A stretch of 35,204 bases of DNA from Acidobacteriota bacterium (GCA_003223295.1 QHYM01000127.1:1-35204), one strand, 5' to 3'. Shown: positions 25,708 to 34,197, numbered from the stretch's first letter. Numbers and translations: made by a program. Notes: a model not told the origin generated them from the letters alone.

Positions 25708-26340
25708 GTGAGACTGTTTCAAACCCGGCTGAGACCAGTCCTGTATTTGTGCGCGGTCTTGCTTGTGGCCTTGCCCGTGCTGATTGCGTTGCCGCAGCAT
25801 GCGGCGCCTCAGGCCGGCATTGGTCCGCTGGTCTTCGCGGTCGATCCTGCGCAAAGCACCGTGCACTGGACGCTCGGGAGTTCGCTTCACACGGTGCACG
25901 GAACGTTTGCATTGAAGCGCGGCCGCCTACAGGTCCATCCCGTAACGGGGAAGGCCAGCGGCGAAATCGTTGTGGACGCCGCCAGCGGACAGAGCGGCAA
26001 CGACGGGCGCGACAAGAAAATGCATAAAGACGTGCTTGAGAGCGGACGATTGGGAGAAATTATTTTTCGGCCGGATAGCATTACCGGAAAACTCGAAACC
26101 CAGGGAAAATCAACGATACAAGTTCACGGGCTTTTTTTACTGCATGGCAGCGAGCACGAATTAACCGTTCCGGTGGAAGCAAATCTCGCTGGCGATCATT
26201 GGAGCGGTAGCGCAAAGTTCCGCATTCCTTTTATCGAATGGGGGCTGAAGAATCCCGGCAACTGGCTGCTCAAAGTGGAGCACTCCGTCAACGTCGAGTT
26301 GGAGCTGAAAGGCACGATTCAAGCGCAAGCCGCGCAGTAG
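25708..26340 (+). CDS. YceI-family periplasmic lipid-binding protein
   Basis: This 210-residue protein has an N-terminal signal or anchor helix (about 9-30, LYLCAVLLVALPVLIALP) and a YceI beta-barrel domain. Typical elements are FAVDPAQSTVHWTLGSS at the start, then KKMHKDVLESGRLGEIIF, where the family has its H-x-x-x-x-L-x-S-x-x-F/I-F signature. The barrel usually binds an isoprenoid or amphipathic ligand. The neighbour is a GGR-like flavoprotein, so a shared isoprenoid substrate is possible. It starts with GTG at 25708. Confidence 0.8.
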   Translation: MRLFQTRLRPVLYLCAVLLVALPVLIALPQHAAPQAGIGPLVFAVDPAQSTVHWTLGSSLHTVHGTFALKRGRLQVHPVTGKASGEIVVDAASGQSGNDGRDKKMHKDVLESGRLGEIIFRPDSITGKLETQGKSTIQVHGLFLLHGSEHELTVPVEANLAGDHWSGSAKFRIPFIEWGLKNPGNWLLKVEHSVNVELELKGTIQAQAAQ

Positions 26341-26504
26341 CTGGATTCTCACATTTTCCAAATTTCTTCAAAGCAAATCCAGATAGAAACTGTCAAGGGC
26401 GTCTTGAAGGCAATGGGGAGCCTTAGGTGAGCTGAGAGGACCTGGGAAACCTGGTGTCGACGGTCACGAAGTGCTCCGCGAAAGCTGTTGTATGATTTCG
26501 GGCT

Positions 26505-27161
26505 GTGAACATGGTCCTGAATGAAGTGGAATGCCGGGTACTGGGAGCGCTCGTCGAGAAGGAAGCCGCCACGCCGGAATACTACCCGCTTTCGCTGAAC
26601 GCGCTGGTCAATGCCTGCAACCAGAAGTCGAATCGCGACCCGGTAATGAACCTGGATGAGGCGGCGGTGCGGGAAGCGCTGCATTCTTTGGAGGGGCAAT
26701 CGCTGGTCAGGTCGGTCAGCCCAGCGGACACGCGGGTGACCAAATACGAGCACCGGCTGCAGGAAGCCTACAACTTCTATCGCCACGAGATTGCCATCCT
26801 GTGCCTGTTGCTGCTGCGCGGCCCGCAAACGCCCGGGGAACTGCGAAGCCGCTCGGAACGCCTGCATACGTTTGACGACCTGGGAGCGGTACAGTGGAGC
26901 CTGCAGCACTTGATGAAGCGCGAGCCTCCGCTGGTGAAGCCGCTTCCGAGGCAGCCGGGGACGAAAGAGACGCGCTACGGCCACTTGTTGTCGGGGGATG
27001 TGGTACAGGCACAGCCGGAGCCAAGAGTGCACGCGGACGCTGGAGAGCGCTCGGTGGACGGTGACCGGGTAAGAAAGTTGGAAGAAGAAATCGCGGCGCT
27101 CAAGAACGAAATGGCGGACCTAAAACAGCAGTTCGCGCTCTTCCGAAAACAGTTTGAATAG
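26505..27161 (+). CDS. yceH: YceH/DUF480-family protein
   Basis: This 218-residue protein matches the YceH (UPF0502) pattern. It shows the N-terminal VLGALVEKEAATPEYYPLSL followed by NACNQKSNRDPVM, two winged-helix-like repeats (the second around LRGPQTPGELRSRSERL), and a C-terminal coiled coil (about 185-218, EEEIAALKNEMADLKQQF). The function of the family is not established; the wing fold suggests DNA or protein binding. The start could be GTG 26505 or ATG 26511; neither has a clear ribosome binding site. Confidence 0.88.
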   Translation: MNMVLNEVECRVLGALVEKEAATPEYYPLSLNALVNACNQKSNRDPVMNLDEAAVREALHSLEGQSLVRSVSPADTRVTKYEHRLQEAYNFYRHEIAILCLLLLRGPQTPGELRSRSERLHTFDDLGAVQWSLQHLMKREPPLVKPLPRQPGTKETRYGHLLSGDVVQAQPEPRVHADAGERSVDGDRVRKLEEEIAALKNEMADLKQQFALFRKQFE

Positions 27162-27301
27162 GATCCCGGGTTGAATGAAAGCGGCGATCAAAGGGCATTC
27201 AAAACCAGGGCGCAAGATCGATTGATCCGGGCGGAACGCGAAGGCTTTCTACGGATGGGGGGTATTCCGGGTGAATCAATCACTAGAAGTGTGAGAACCC
27301 G

Positions 27302-30097
27302 ATGATGGAACTGATGGGGAACAACTTCTATGAGCGGTTTGAAGCGACCGCCGAGCGCTTTGCCAGCCATATTGCTGTTGAGCTGGTGCATCGCGAGGAC
27401 GTTGAGAAAGTCACATACAGAGAGTTGCAGAAGCAGGCAGAAGTCGCTGCCCGATTCCTGAATTCGCGCGAGATTCAGGCAGGGGACCGATGTGCCATCC
27501 TGGCGGATAACGATATCGTCTGGTGCGCAGCTTATCTGGGAATCTTGCGGCTGGGAGCGGTGGTCCTTCCGTTCGACACGCATTACACGCCGCAACAGAT
27601 TGCCAAACTTCTCGCGGACAGCGGCGCAAAGATCATTTTCACCACAGAGCGCTATGCCGCAGTGGTCCTGGAAGCGCAGGGGTTGGCCGGCACTTCGGTT
27701 AAGTTAGGCCTGCTGCGGGGAAGCCATGCAAACTTTGAGAGCTTGCCAGAATTTGCGAATGGCGCCCGCGAGCCCCTGCCCGCCAATGTGGTAACCGCCA
27801 ACGACGCGGCAGTCATCCTTTATACGTCGGGAACGACGAGTGACCCGAAAGGCGTGGTGCTAACGCATGGGAACCTGCTGGCGGAGGCGGAGGCCGTCTT
27901 TGCGAGGTTGAAGCTGGACGAGAGCGACTCCATCCTCGGCGTGATGCCGCTCTATCATTCGCTGGCGCAGCTGGCAAATTTATTGCTGCCGTTTCTGGTG
28001 GGCGCGCGCGTAATTTACCTCGAAGAAATCAGCGCATCGGAAATGTTGAGAGCGCTGCGCGAGCACCGCCCCACGCTTTTCTGTTGCGTCCCGCAATTTT
28101 TCTATCTCATTCACCAAAGAGTGCACGGCAAGGCGGCGGAAGACGGATGGCCGCGGTCCGCACTTTTTCGCTTGTTGCTGCGGACGAACTCGTTTCTGCG
28201 CCGGTTTACCGGGGTAAATCTCGGGCGGGTTTTCTTCTCGCCGGTGCACGACGTTATTGGGAAAAAGATGCGCATTCTGGTCACGGGGGGAGCGCGATTC
28301 GATCCCACGATTGGACGCGACTTTTACAAGCTGGGCTTCAACTTGCTGGAGGCGTACGGTCTCACAGAGACATCGGGCGCGGCCACACTCACGCCCTTTG
28401 GCGAAGGAGGGCAGGGGTCTGTTGGGGAGGCCCTGCCGGGGATTGAAGTGAAAGTCGTGCCGGCGGAAAGCAGGAGCGTGGATGGGGATTCGAGCGGAGA
28501 GATTGCCATTCGCGGCCCGATTGTGATGAAGGGATATTTTCATCGGCCGGAAGCTACAGAGGAAGTAATGCGCGACGGTTGGTTCCTGACGGGGGACCTG
28601 GGGCGGCTGGATGCGCAAGGCAGGCTGAGCATTACGGGTCGGAAGAAGGAGGTCATCGTTCTGAGCTCGGGAAAGAACATTTACCCAGAGGAAATCGAGG
28701 CGCAGTACACGCAGTCACCGTTCATCCAGGAGGTTTGTGTCGTGGGAATGGCGTTGCCGGGAGAGCCCGCGGCAGAACGGTTGCACGCCGTCATCGTTCC
28801 CAATCTCGAAGTCATGCGAGAACGAAAAGTGGTGAACATGAAGGAAGTGCTGCGGTTCGACATCGAGAACATTTCGGTGCACTTGCCGGCGCACAAAAGA
28901 ATTTTGAGCTATGAGATTCAGCTGGAGCCATTGCCCCGGACGACGACGCGAAAGCTGAAACGGTTTGAGATCGAGCGGCAAGTGAGAACTCGTGGTACGG
29001 AAGTTGGTGCGGGCGAAGCGCAGGGTCAGCCTGTCAGCGAAGAGGAGGCTGCCTGGGCCGGCGATCCCGAGGTGGCGCGAGCGCTGGAAGTGATACGCGA
29101 AGCGGCGCATGACAAGAAGGCCGCCAGGGCAGCAGCGAATCTGGAGCTTGACCTCGGGCTGGATTCGATCGAAAGAGTGGAGTTGTTGACGAATCTGGAG
29201 CGATTGTTTGGCGGCAGGATGGCTCCGGAAGTGGCGCAGTCCATTTACACCGTGCGGCAGCTTGTGCAGGCAGCCCGCTCGCAAAGCAACGGCACGGGAC
29301 AGGCGGGGCCCGGCAGTGCGTGGAGCAAGCTGTTGAAGGAATTGCCGGGGAATGATCCGCTTTTCATGGACTTGCTCAAGCCTCAGCGTATGGTGATGCT
29401 GGCAGGTTTCGCAGCGCTGAAGATTTTGAATTTAGTAGCGCGCGTGCTCGTAGGGTTTCGTGTCAGCGGTGTCGAGCATCTTCCAAGTAGCGGGGCGTAT
29501 TTGATTTGCCCCAACCATGAAACCTATATTGACCCGTTTTTTCTCGCGAGCGCGGTTCCCTATCGCGTGTTCTGCAAGCTGTTTTACGTTGGCGCGAGCG
29601 AGTACTTCGCCACACCGCTGCGGCGAAAAGCGGCGAAACTGATGCATCTCGCGCCGGTGGATCCGGATGCCAACCTGATTCAGGCGTTGCAGGCCGGGGC
29701 GTTTGGGTTGCGCCACGGAAAAATTCTCGTGCTTTTCCCGGAAGGGGAGCGCTCGATAGACGGGGAAGTGAGGAAATTCAAGAAGGGGGCCGCGATTCTC
29801 GGCGCTCACCTCGAGGTCCCGATCGTTCCGGTGGCTTTCAACGGAGTATTTCCCATTTGGCCACGGAACCGCGGCTTTTCCTGGCGGGCGTTGCTGCCGT
29901 GGTTTGGGACAAGAGTACAAATTCGTTTTGGCGCGCCGATGCAACCGGCGGATCCTCCAGAAGCCGGATACTCTCACGCATGTGCAGAGGAGCATTACGC
30001 GGCTGTGACGGACGAGTTGCGCCAAACGGTGATCGAGTTACAAGCAGGTTTGCGAGCAAATAGCCTGCGAAGTAATGCAAAGACAAATTCTATTTGA
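27302..30097 (+). CDS. Fusion: AMP-forming acyl ligase + acyl carrier protein + PlsC-type acyltransferase
   Basis: This 931-residue protein joins three domains. Residues about 8-560 form an ANL-family ligase, with P-loop YTSGTTSDPKG (174-184), YGLTETSG (352-359), TGDLGRLD (430-437) and the C-terminal catalytic Lys near K551 in PRTTTRKLKR. Residues about 588-660 form an acyl carrier domain, with phosphopantetheine Ser622 in LGLDSIERVELL. Residues about 695-900 form an acyltransferase with a hydrophobic helix at 696-718, HxxxxD (H739-D744, NHETYID) and FPEGERS (812-818). The layout suggests activation of a free fatty acid, loading on the tethered ACP and transfer to a lysophospholipid or glycerol phosphate at the membrane. 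It recalls E. coli Aas, which has acyltransferase and ligase but no internal ACP. It stands alone with no clear operon partner. Confidence 0.9.
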   Translation: MMELMGNNFYERFEATAERFASHIAVELVHREDVEKVTYRELQKQAEVAARFLNSREIQAGDRCAILADNDIVWCAAYLGILRLGAVVLPFDTHYTPQQIAKLLADSGAKIIFTTERYAAVVLEAQGLAGTSVKLGLLRGSHANFESLPEFANGAREPLPANVVTANDAAVILYTSGTTSDPKGVVLTHGNLLAEAEAVFARLKLDESDSILGVMPLYHSLAQLANLLLPFLVGARVIYLEEISASEMLRALREHRPTLFCCVPQFFYLIHQRVHGKAAEDGWPRSALFRLLLRTNSFLRRFTGVNLGRVFFSPVHDVIGKKMRILVTGGARFDPTIGRDFYKLGFNLLEAYGLTETSGAATLTPFGEGGQGSVGEALPGIEVKVVPAESRSVDGDSSGEIAIRGPIVMKGYFHRPEATEEVMRDGWFLTGDLGRLDAQGRLSITGRKKEVIVLSSGKNIYPEEIEAQYTQSPFIQEVCVVGMALPGEPAAERLHAVIVPNLEVMRERKVVNMKEVLRFDIENISVHLPAHKRILSYEIQLEPLPRTTTRKLKRFEIERQVRTRGTEVGAGEAQGQPVSEEEAAWAGDPEVARALEVIREAAHDKKAARAAANLELDLGLDSIERVELLTNLERLFGGRMAPEVAQSIYTVRQLVQAARSQSNGTGQAGPGSAWSKLLKELPGNDPLFMDLLKPQRMVMLAGFAALKILNLVARVLVGFRVSGVEHLPSSGAYLICPNHETYIDPFFLASAVPYRVFCKLFYVGASEYFATPLRRKAAKLMHLAPVDPDANLIQALQAGAFGLRHGKILVLFPEGERSIDGEVRKFKKGAAILGAHLEVPIVPVAFNGVFPIWPRNRGFSWRALLPWFGTRVQIRFGAPMQPADPPEAGYSHACAEEHYAAVTDELRQTVIELQAGLRANSLRSNAKTNSI

Positions 30098-30218
30098 TCA
30101 AGGACTTCACCTTCCCCGTTCCTGCCAATCCGGCCGCGGCGGCGGTGGTTGGCATCAACCGGACATCATTTGAAAAGCCCAACCGGAGCGGTGCTTCCTC
30201 ATTATGGAACTCGGTAAC

Positions 30219-30247
30219 TTTACAATTCTCCAGTGCTCAGGCATAAG
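30219..30247 (+). promoter_or_regulatory. Candidate promoter of the alcohol dehydrogenase/SDR pair
   Basis: TTTACA (30219-30224), a 17-nt spacer and CATAAG (30242-30247) match sigma70 boxes at 5/6 and 4/6. Transcription would start near 30254, about 55 nt before ATG 30309. Confidence 0.4.
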
Positions 30248-30308
30248 AGAAGAGGAGACTCGCGCGGGCTGGTCCACAAAAAAATGGCCGCATGCTAATA
30301 GCAATTCC

Positions 30309-31352
30309 ATGAAAGCAATGCTGCTTTCCCAATATCGGCACCTTGAAATTGCCGACCTCCCCACACCGACACCTGGGCCGGGCGAACTCTTGGTCAACGT
30401 GGCCGCCTGCGGGATTTGTGGCAGCGACGTCCACGGCTATGACGGCTCCTCCGGCCGCCGCATCCCCCCGATCGTCATGGGCCACGAAGCTGCCGGGCGT
30501 GTCGCGGCCGTAGGCCCGCAGGTTCACGGCTGGTCCGAAGGCGATCGCGTCACTTTTGATTCCACAATTTTTTGCGGAACTTGTACTCACTGCTGTCGTG
30601 GAGAAACCAACCTCTGCGACCGTCGCCAGGTCTTGGGCGTGTCCTGCGCTGACTATCGTTGCGCCGGCGCCTTCGCCGAGTACGTCACAGTTCCGCAGCG
30701 AATCGTTCATCGCTTGCCGGATAGCATCCCATTCGCCGAAGCCGCCATGCTGGAAGCCGTGGCCGTCGCCGTGCACGCTGTCTCCCTTTGCCGAGTCTCC
30801 CCCGGCGATCAAGTCCTCGTTCTTGGCGCCGGAATGATCGGCCTGCTCTGCCTCCAGGCGGTGCGCGCTTTGGGTTGTACCTCGGTGTACATTGCGGATG
30901 TGGACGCTTCGCGCCTCAAACTAGCCAAGGAAGTTGGCGCGAGGGAAACGCTGCATGCCACCGGGGATGAACTTATCTCCGAGATACTCGGCCGCACGAA
31001 CGGCGCGGGCGTCGACCTGGCCATTGAGGCTGTCGGAATTGAAGCCACTGTCCGCTCCGCCGTCCATTCCGTTCGCAAAGGTGGGACCGTCACGCTTGTC
31101 GGCAACATCACTCCGGAGGTGACATTACCTCTACAAAGAACAGTGACGCGCCAGATTCGCCTCCAGGGCTCCTGCGCCTCCGCCGGTGAATACCCGCAAG
31201 CCATCAGTCTGCTGACCGGCGGAGCCATCAAGGTAAAGCCACTTATCACAGCCATTGTGCCTCTTGAAGACGGTCCACGATGGTTTGAACGGCTCTATTC
31301 CCGCGAACCAAACCTGATGAAGGTGGTCCTCACTCCAGGAACCGTTTCATGA
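30309..31352 (+). CDS. Zinc-dependent medium-chain alcohol/polyol dehydrogenase
   Basis: This 347-residue MDR enzyme is of the sorbitol/threonine dehydrogenase type. The catalytic zinc site is marked by CGICGSDVHGYD and MGHEAAG. The four structural-zinc Cys lie in CGTCTHCCRGETNLC, and the NAD(P) Rossmann motif is VLVLGAGMIGLLCLQAV. The start at ATG 30309 (MKAMLLSQ) fits the family; the longer open frame from 30204 includes the promoter region. The next gene, an SDR, begins 10 nt after its stop. Together with the convergent MFS carrier, oxidation of a sugar, polyol or sugar acid is likely. Coding-strand third positions are richer in C than in the ligase gene upstream. Confidence 0.88.
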   Translation: MKAMLLSQYRHLEIADLPTPTPGPGELLVNVAACGICGSDVHGYDGSSGRRIPPIVMGHEAAGRVAAVGPQVHGWSEGDRVTFDSTIFCGTCTHCCRGETNLCDRRQVLGVSCADYRCAGAFAEYVTVPQRIVHRLPDSIPFAEAAMLEAVAVAVHAVSLCRVSPGDQVLVLGAGMIGLLCLQAVRALGCTSVYIADVDASRLKLAKEVGARETLHATGDELISEILGRTNGAGVDLAIEAVGIEATVRSAVHSVRKGGTVTLVGNITPEVTLPLQRTVTRQIRLQGSCASAGEYPQAISLLTGGAIKVKPLITAIVPLEDGPRWFERLYSREPNLMKVVLTPGTVS

Positions 31353-31362
31353 ACCTACTCGC

Positions 31363-32178
31363 ATGACCAACAGCCTTTTTGATCTCACCGGACGGGTAGC
31401 CATCGTTACCGGAACCAGTCGCGGCCTCGGCCAGCACATGGCCCGGGCACTGGCGAATGCCGGTGCCGATCTTGTCCTCGCGAGCCGCAACCGCGATCAT
31501 TTGCTCCCCTTTGAAACGGAGATCAAGGCGCGCGGCCGCCGCGCTATATCGCTGCAACTCGATGTCCGCAGCCAGGCGAGCATTGAAAAAATGGCTGCCG
31601 ATGCCGAGACCGCATTTGAGCACCTGGATATCCTGGTAAACAATGCAGGTTGCAATGTCCGCAAGCCCGCGCTGGAAGTAACATGGGACGACTGGAACCT
31701 GATTCTCGACACCAATTTACGCGGGAGCTTTTTTGTCGCCCAAGCGGTAGCGCATTTCATGGTTCCGCGCCACTACGGCCGTATCATCAACATCGGCTCG
31801 GTCACCAGCGTCGCGGGTTATGCCGGACTTGGTCCGTACGGTGCAAGCCGCGGCGGTATCCGGCAGTTGACCATGAGCCTGGCCGATGACTGGGGCAAAC
31901 ATGGCATCACCGTGAACTGCCTCGCCCCGGGATGGTTTCGCACCGACCAGAACAAACTCCTCTATGAAAATAAAGAATGGGTCGAATATCTCTGCGATCG
32001 CATTCCCCTCAAACGCCCCGGCCTGCCCCAGGACCTAGATGCCGCCGTGGTGTTCCTCGCGGCAGAGTCCAGCCGTTACGTAACCGGGCAAACCCTGCTG
32101 GTGGACGGTGGAATCTCCACTGGCGCAACGCGCGCCTTGGTTTCTTCCGGCCCCGGCAAGCCGGCAGAACCAAGATAA
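31363..32178 (+). CDS. Short-chain dehydrogenase/reductase with Arg replacing the catalytic Lys
   Basis: This 271-residue protein resembles gluconate 5-dehydrogenase or 3-oxoacyl reductase SDRs. It has cofactor motif TGTSRGLGQ (about 17-25), DVRS, NNAG (VNNAGCN), catalytic Ser in INIGSVTSVAG, and Tyr in YGASRGGI. The last motif is YxxxR: the Lys that lowers the Tyr pKa in classical SDRs is Arg (codon CGC). APGWFRTDQ and TGQTLLVDGG are normal. It follows the alcohol dehydrogenase by 10 nt. It may be a variant enzyme or an inactive paralogue. Confidence 0.88.
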   Translation: MTNSLFDLTGRVAIVTGTSRGLGQHMARALANAGADLVLASRNRDHLLPFETEIKARGRRAISLQLDVRSQASIEKMAADAETAFEHLDILVNNAGCNVRKPALEVTWDDWNLILDTNLRGSFFVAQAVAHFMVPRHYGRIINIGSVTSVAGYAGLGPYGASRGGIRQLTMSLADDWGKHGITVNCLAPGWFRTDQNKLLYENKEWVEYLCDRIPLKRPGLPQDLDAAVVFLAAESSRYVTGQTLLVDGGISTGATRALVSSGPGKPAEPR

Positions 32179-32216
32179 AGTGCGCGTTTTCTTTTCACGC
32201 GCCTCGCGTTTGTACT

Positions 32217-33512
32217 TCATGCTGGCTCAGGTATCGGCTCGATCCGCCCCAGCAAAAACAAATATCCTGCGATCCCCACGAGCAGAAATCCTGCGGCGGC
32301 AATAAACGCTCCGGAAAAAGAATGCGTTGCCTGCCTAACGTATCCAGTAACAACTGGCGCGGCAATGCCCGCGAGTTGATTGCATAAGTTCAGGATTCCC
32401 CCCAAAGTGCCGACGCTTTCTCGAGGAGCAATCAGGGAGGGGATCGACCAACCCACCGGCGACGCAGCAGACAATCCGCTGATGGAAATGCTGATCCAAA
32501 ACAGCGCGCTTGCAACGCTGTGCGCATGTGCGGTGCCGAGTATTCCCAAACCAAACGTCGTTCCCACGATCAGCACGATCTGTCGAACGCGCGCCGGGTT
32601 CCAACCCCGCTTTATCAAGGTATCCACGAGCCAGCCACCCACGACCAGGTCGGCAATCGTTGCGAACGACCAGGGCACACTGGTATACAGAGCGGAATGA
32701 AGCAGGTCTACGTTGAGGGCGGCGGAAAGATAAGACGGGAGCCAGGTCAACAGAAGATAAAAAGTATAGTTATACGACGCGAAGCCCAGGCACAAGCCCC
32801 ACACTTTACGTTTCCCCAGCAAATAGGCCAGAGGCGCTCCCTTGGCGGCTCGCGCGCGATCCTCCGGCTGCGCCCCGCCCCTGGCGATGAAATCGCGCTC
32901 CGAGGCTTTCAGTAGTTTATCCTCGCTTGGGTTTCGGTAATACCCATAGAACAGCGCAAAATACAAAAGACTGATGAACCCCGTCGCAGCAAAAGTCCAA
33001 CGCCAGCCGAAATAGAACAACAAAAGACCGAGCAACGGTATCCCAATCGCCGAAGAGAATTTCGCCGCCGAGTCAAACATAGCCGTGGCCAGGCTGCGCT
33101 CCTTGTTGGGAAACCAGTAGCCGATGGCTTTCGCATTAGCCGGAAACGTCGGGGCCTCGCCGATCCCTAGGAGGAGACGAGTCCCAAATAGCCCGCCAAC
33201 CCCCGTCGAAATCGCGGTGGCAAAGGAAGCCACGCTCCAAATCATGGTGCTGATCACGCCTACGCGCCGGACCCCAAATCTGTCCAGCAGCAGCCCGGAA
33301 GGCAGTTGGAGCAACATGTAGGTCCAGTTGTAAGCGCCTGAGAGCCACCCAAACATCACTGCGGAAATGCCAAATGAGGCTTCAAGCGCGTTCCGCGATA
33401 CTGAAAGGTTCACGCGATCGAAATAGTTGACGAGAACTCCGACTCCCAGCAACAGGGCAATGGCCCATCGTCTTCGCGGTATTTTTTCATGGCGCGCGTC
33501 TGTCTGGAGCAA
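32217..33512 (-). CDS. MFS transporter, anion:cation symporter (ACS) type
   Basis: This 431-residue, about 12-helix transporter has the ACS/hexuronate-type features: an early NYFDRVNLS in helix 1, the loop 2-3 signature GLLLDRFGVRRV, and LLGIGEAPTFPANAKAIGYWFPNKER in helices 4-5, diagnostic of carriers for sugar acids such as glucarate, galactonate or hexuronates. It converges on the alcohol dehydrogenase/SDR pair (38 nt between stops), suggesting uptake of their substrate. The only start in frame after the upstream stop is TTG 33512, without a clear ribosome binding site, so the true start is unsure. Confidence 0.88.
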   Translation of the reverse strand: MLQTDARHEKIPRRRWAIALLLGVGVLVNYFDRVNLSVSRNALEASFGISAVMFGWLSGAYNWTYMLLQLPSGLLLDRFGVRRVGVISTMIWSVASFATAISTGVGGLFGTRLLLGIGEAPTFPANAKAIGYWFPNKERSLATAMFDSAAKFSSAIGIPLLGLLLFYFGWRWTFAATGFISLLYFALFYGYYRNPSEDKLLKASERDFIARGGAQPEDRARAAKGAPLAYLLGKRKVWGLCLGFASYNYTFYLLLTWLPSYLSAALNVDLLHSALYTSVPWSFATIADLVVGGWLVDTLIKRGWNPARVRQIVLIVGTTFGLGILGTAHAHSVASALFWISISISGLSAASPVGWSIPSLIAPRESVGTLGGILNLCNQLAGIAAPVVTGYVRQATHSFSGAFIAAAGFLLVGIAGYLFLLGRIEPIPEPA

Positions 33513-33687
33513 TACTTGTCACCGTCTTGCGGAGGTAATCATATCGTATCCCACCTTGTGTCTATCACTTCCTCGAATTGAGGCAGCCCACACCTCGAAT
33601 ACCCTTGGTCAAGAAGTTCAGGGACGCTTGGTTTGCGAAATTGCGAGGGCCGCCAGTTTGGGGAGTTTTGGACCCTGAAAGAGAAAT

Positions 33688-33715
33688 CGGGAGTCAGCCT
33701 GGTGACTAACTCCCG
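33688..33715 (-). terminator. Hairpin downstream of the tRNA-Met fragment
   Basis: CGGGAGT (33688-33694) and ACTCCCG (33709-33715) form a 7-bp stem with a 14-nt loop. Flanking AAAT and TTTC make it a weak bidirectional terminator. In the minus direction it begins 18 nt after the encoded CCA, the usual place for a tRNA gene terminator. Confidence 0.5.
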
Positions 33716-33732
33716 TTTCATCAATTGGAAAA

Positions 33733-33776
33733 TGGTTGCGGGCGTCAGATTTGAACCGACGACCTTCGGGTTATGA
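33733..33776 (-). other. 3' half of a tRNA-Met (CAU) gene, probable integration attachment site
   Basis: On the minus strand the segment runs from the anticodon loop (TCATAA, anticodon CAT) through the 3' anticodon stem strand CCCGA, variable loop, T arm (GTCGG TTCAAAT CTGAC), acceptor strand GCCCGCA, discriminator A and encoded CCA. The 5' half is absent: the bases upstream of the loop do not pair with CCCGA, and no D arm is present. A break inside the anticodon loop with an intact 3' end is the classic footprint of tyrosine-recombinase integration at a tRNA. By that geometry the element lies to the right (above 33776) and the host chromosome to the left. A weak CGGGCGTA near 33790-33800 recalls a tRNA 5' end, so a tRNA that lost its D arm is the alternative. 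Confidence 0.75.
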
Positions 33777-33851
33777 GTCGAAAATTAAATACGCCCGTCT
33801 TTGCTTTTCTACAACTTACGTACCGCTTGATCTGCCTATTTCACGGGTGTT

Positions 33852-34028
33852 TCACGCTATTTGTTCCCAATCTGTTCCCGATTTGTTCCCAATCGGATCG
33901 TAGTAGCGGCCTGCTATTTTTTCCTTCTCGTAGCGATCGAACCCCTGATAGTTAAGTGGAATAGCTTTCGTCAAGAGATTTTCCGAACGTGCTGGTTCAT
34001 TGGGCCGAAGTAGCACTTCACACCTCAC
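33852..34028 (-). CDS. Possible 58-residue ORF at the element edge
   Basis: This minus-strand frame runs from GTG 34028 to TGA 33852, ending about 75 nt from the tRNA fragment. The product looks protein-like (LTKAIPLNYQGFDRYEKEK, then GNKSGTDWEQIA at the end). It could be the C-terminal remnant of an integrase or other element gene, since recombinase genes often end beside the att site, but no recombinase motif is present. The frame is closed upstream by a TAG at 34035-34037. Confidence 0.25.
   Translation of the reverse strand: MRCEVLLRPNEPARSENLLTKAIPLNYQGFDRYEKEKIAGRYYDPIGNKSGTDWEQIA
33862..33894. repeat. Three 11-nt direct repeats, TGTTCCC(A/G)AT(C/T)
   Basis: TGTTCCCAATC, TGTTCCCGATT and TGTTCCCAATC are head to tail at 33862-33894, about 85 nt from the tRNA fragment on the presumed element side. 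Phage integrases bind short direct repeats (arm sites) at such positions. The repeats also fall within the small minus-strand ORF, so they may simply be coding repeats. Confidence 0.6.
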
Positions 34029-34151
34029 TAGCCCCTATCGGAACGATGGCACTTCGCGTGCCAGAGGTTCCTCAGATCAGTTCTGGGTTTCCCCCATATC
34101 ATCCCGAATCGGGCTGACGGGCATCTTCAAGGAACTTCTTTTCACGCAAAA

Positions 34152-34189
34152 GGGATGAGCCCTTTCCCTAAAGCTCAGCCCAAGGAGGT
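34152..34189 (+). promoter_or_regulatory. Hairpin directly followed by a near-perfect Shine-Dalgarno
   Basis: GGGATGAGC (34152-34160) pairs with GCTCAGCCC (34173-34181) except for one A-G mismatch. AAGGAGGT (34182-34189), fully complementary to the 16S rRNA tail, begins on the next base. ATG 34198 follows at 8 nt. The element marks a real or former translation start and could tune access to it. Confidence 0.45.
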
Positions 34190-34197
34190 AATCCCTA

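Noticed and set aside
33539-33724. 61-codon minus-strand frame beside the tRNA fragment
   Set aside because: It runs through the terminator hairpin and has no initiation signal.
33733-33805. Intact tRNA-Met gene
   Set aside because: The 5' anticodon-stem strand does not pair, the D arm is missing and only part of a 5' acceptor-like string is present, so no cloverleaf can form.
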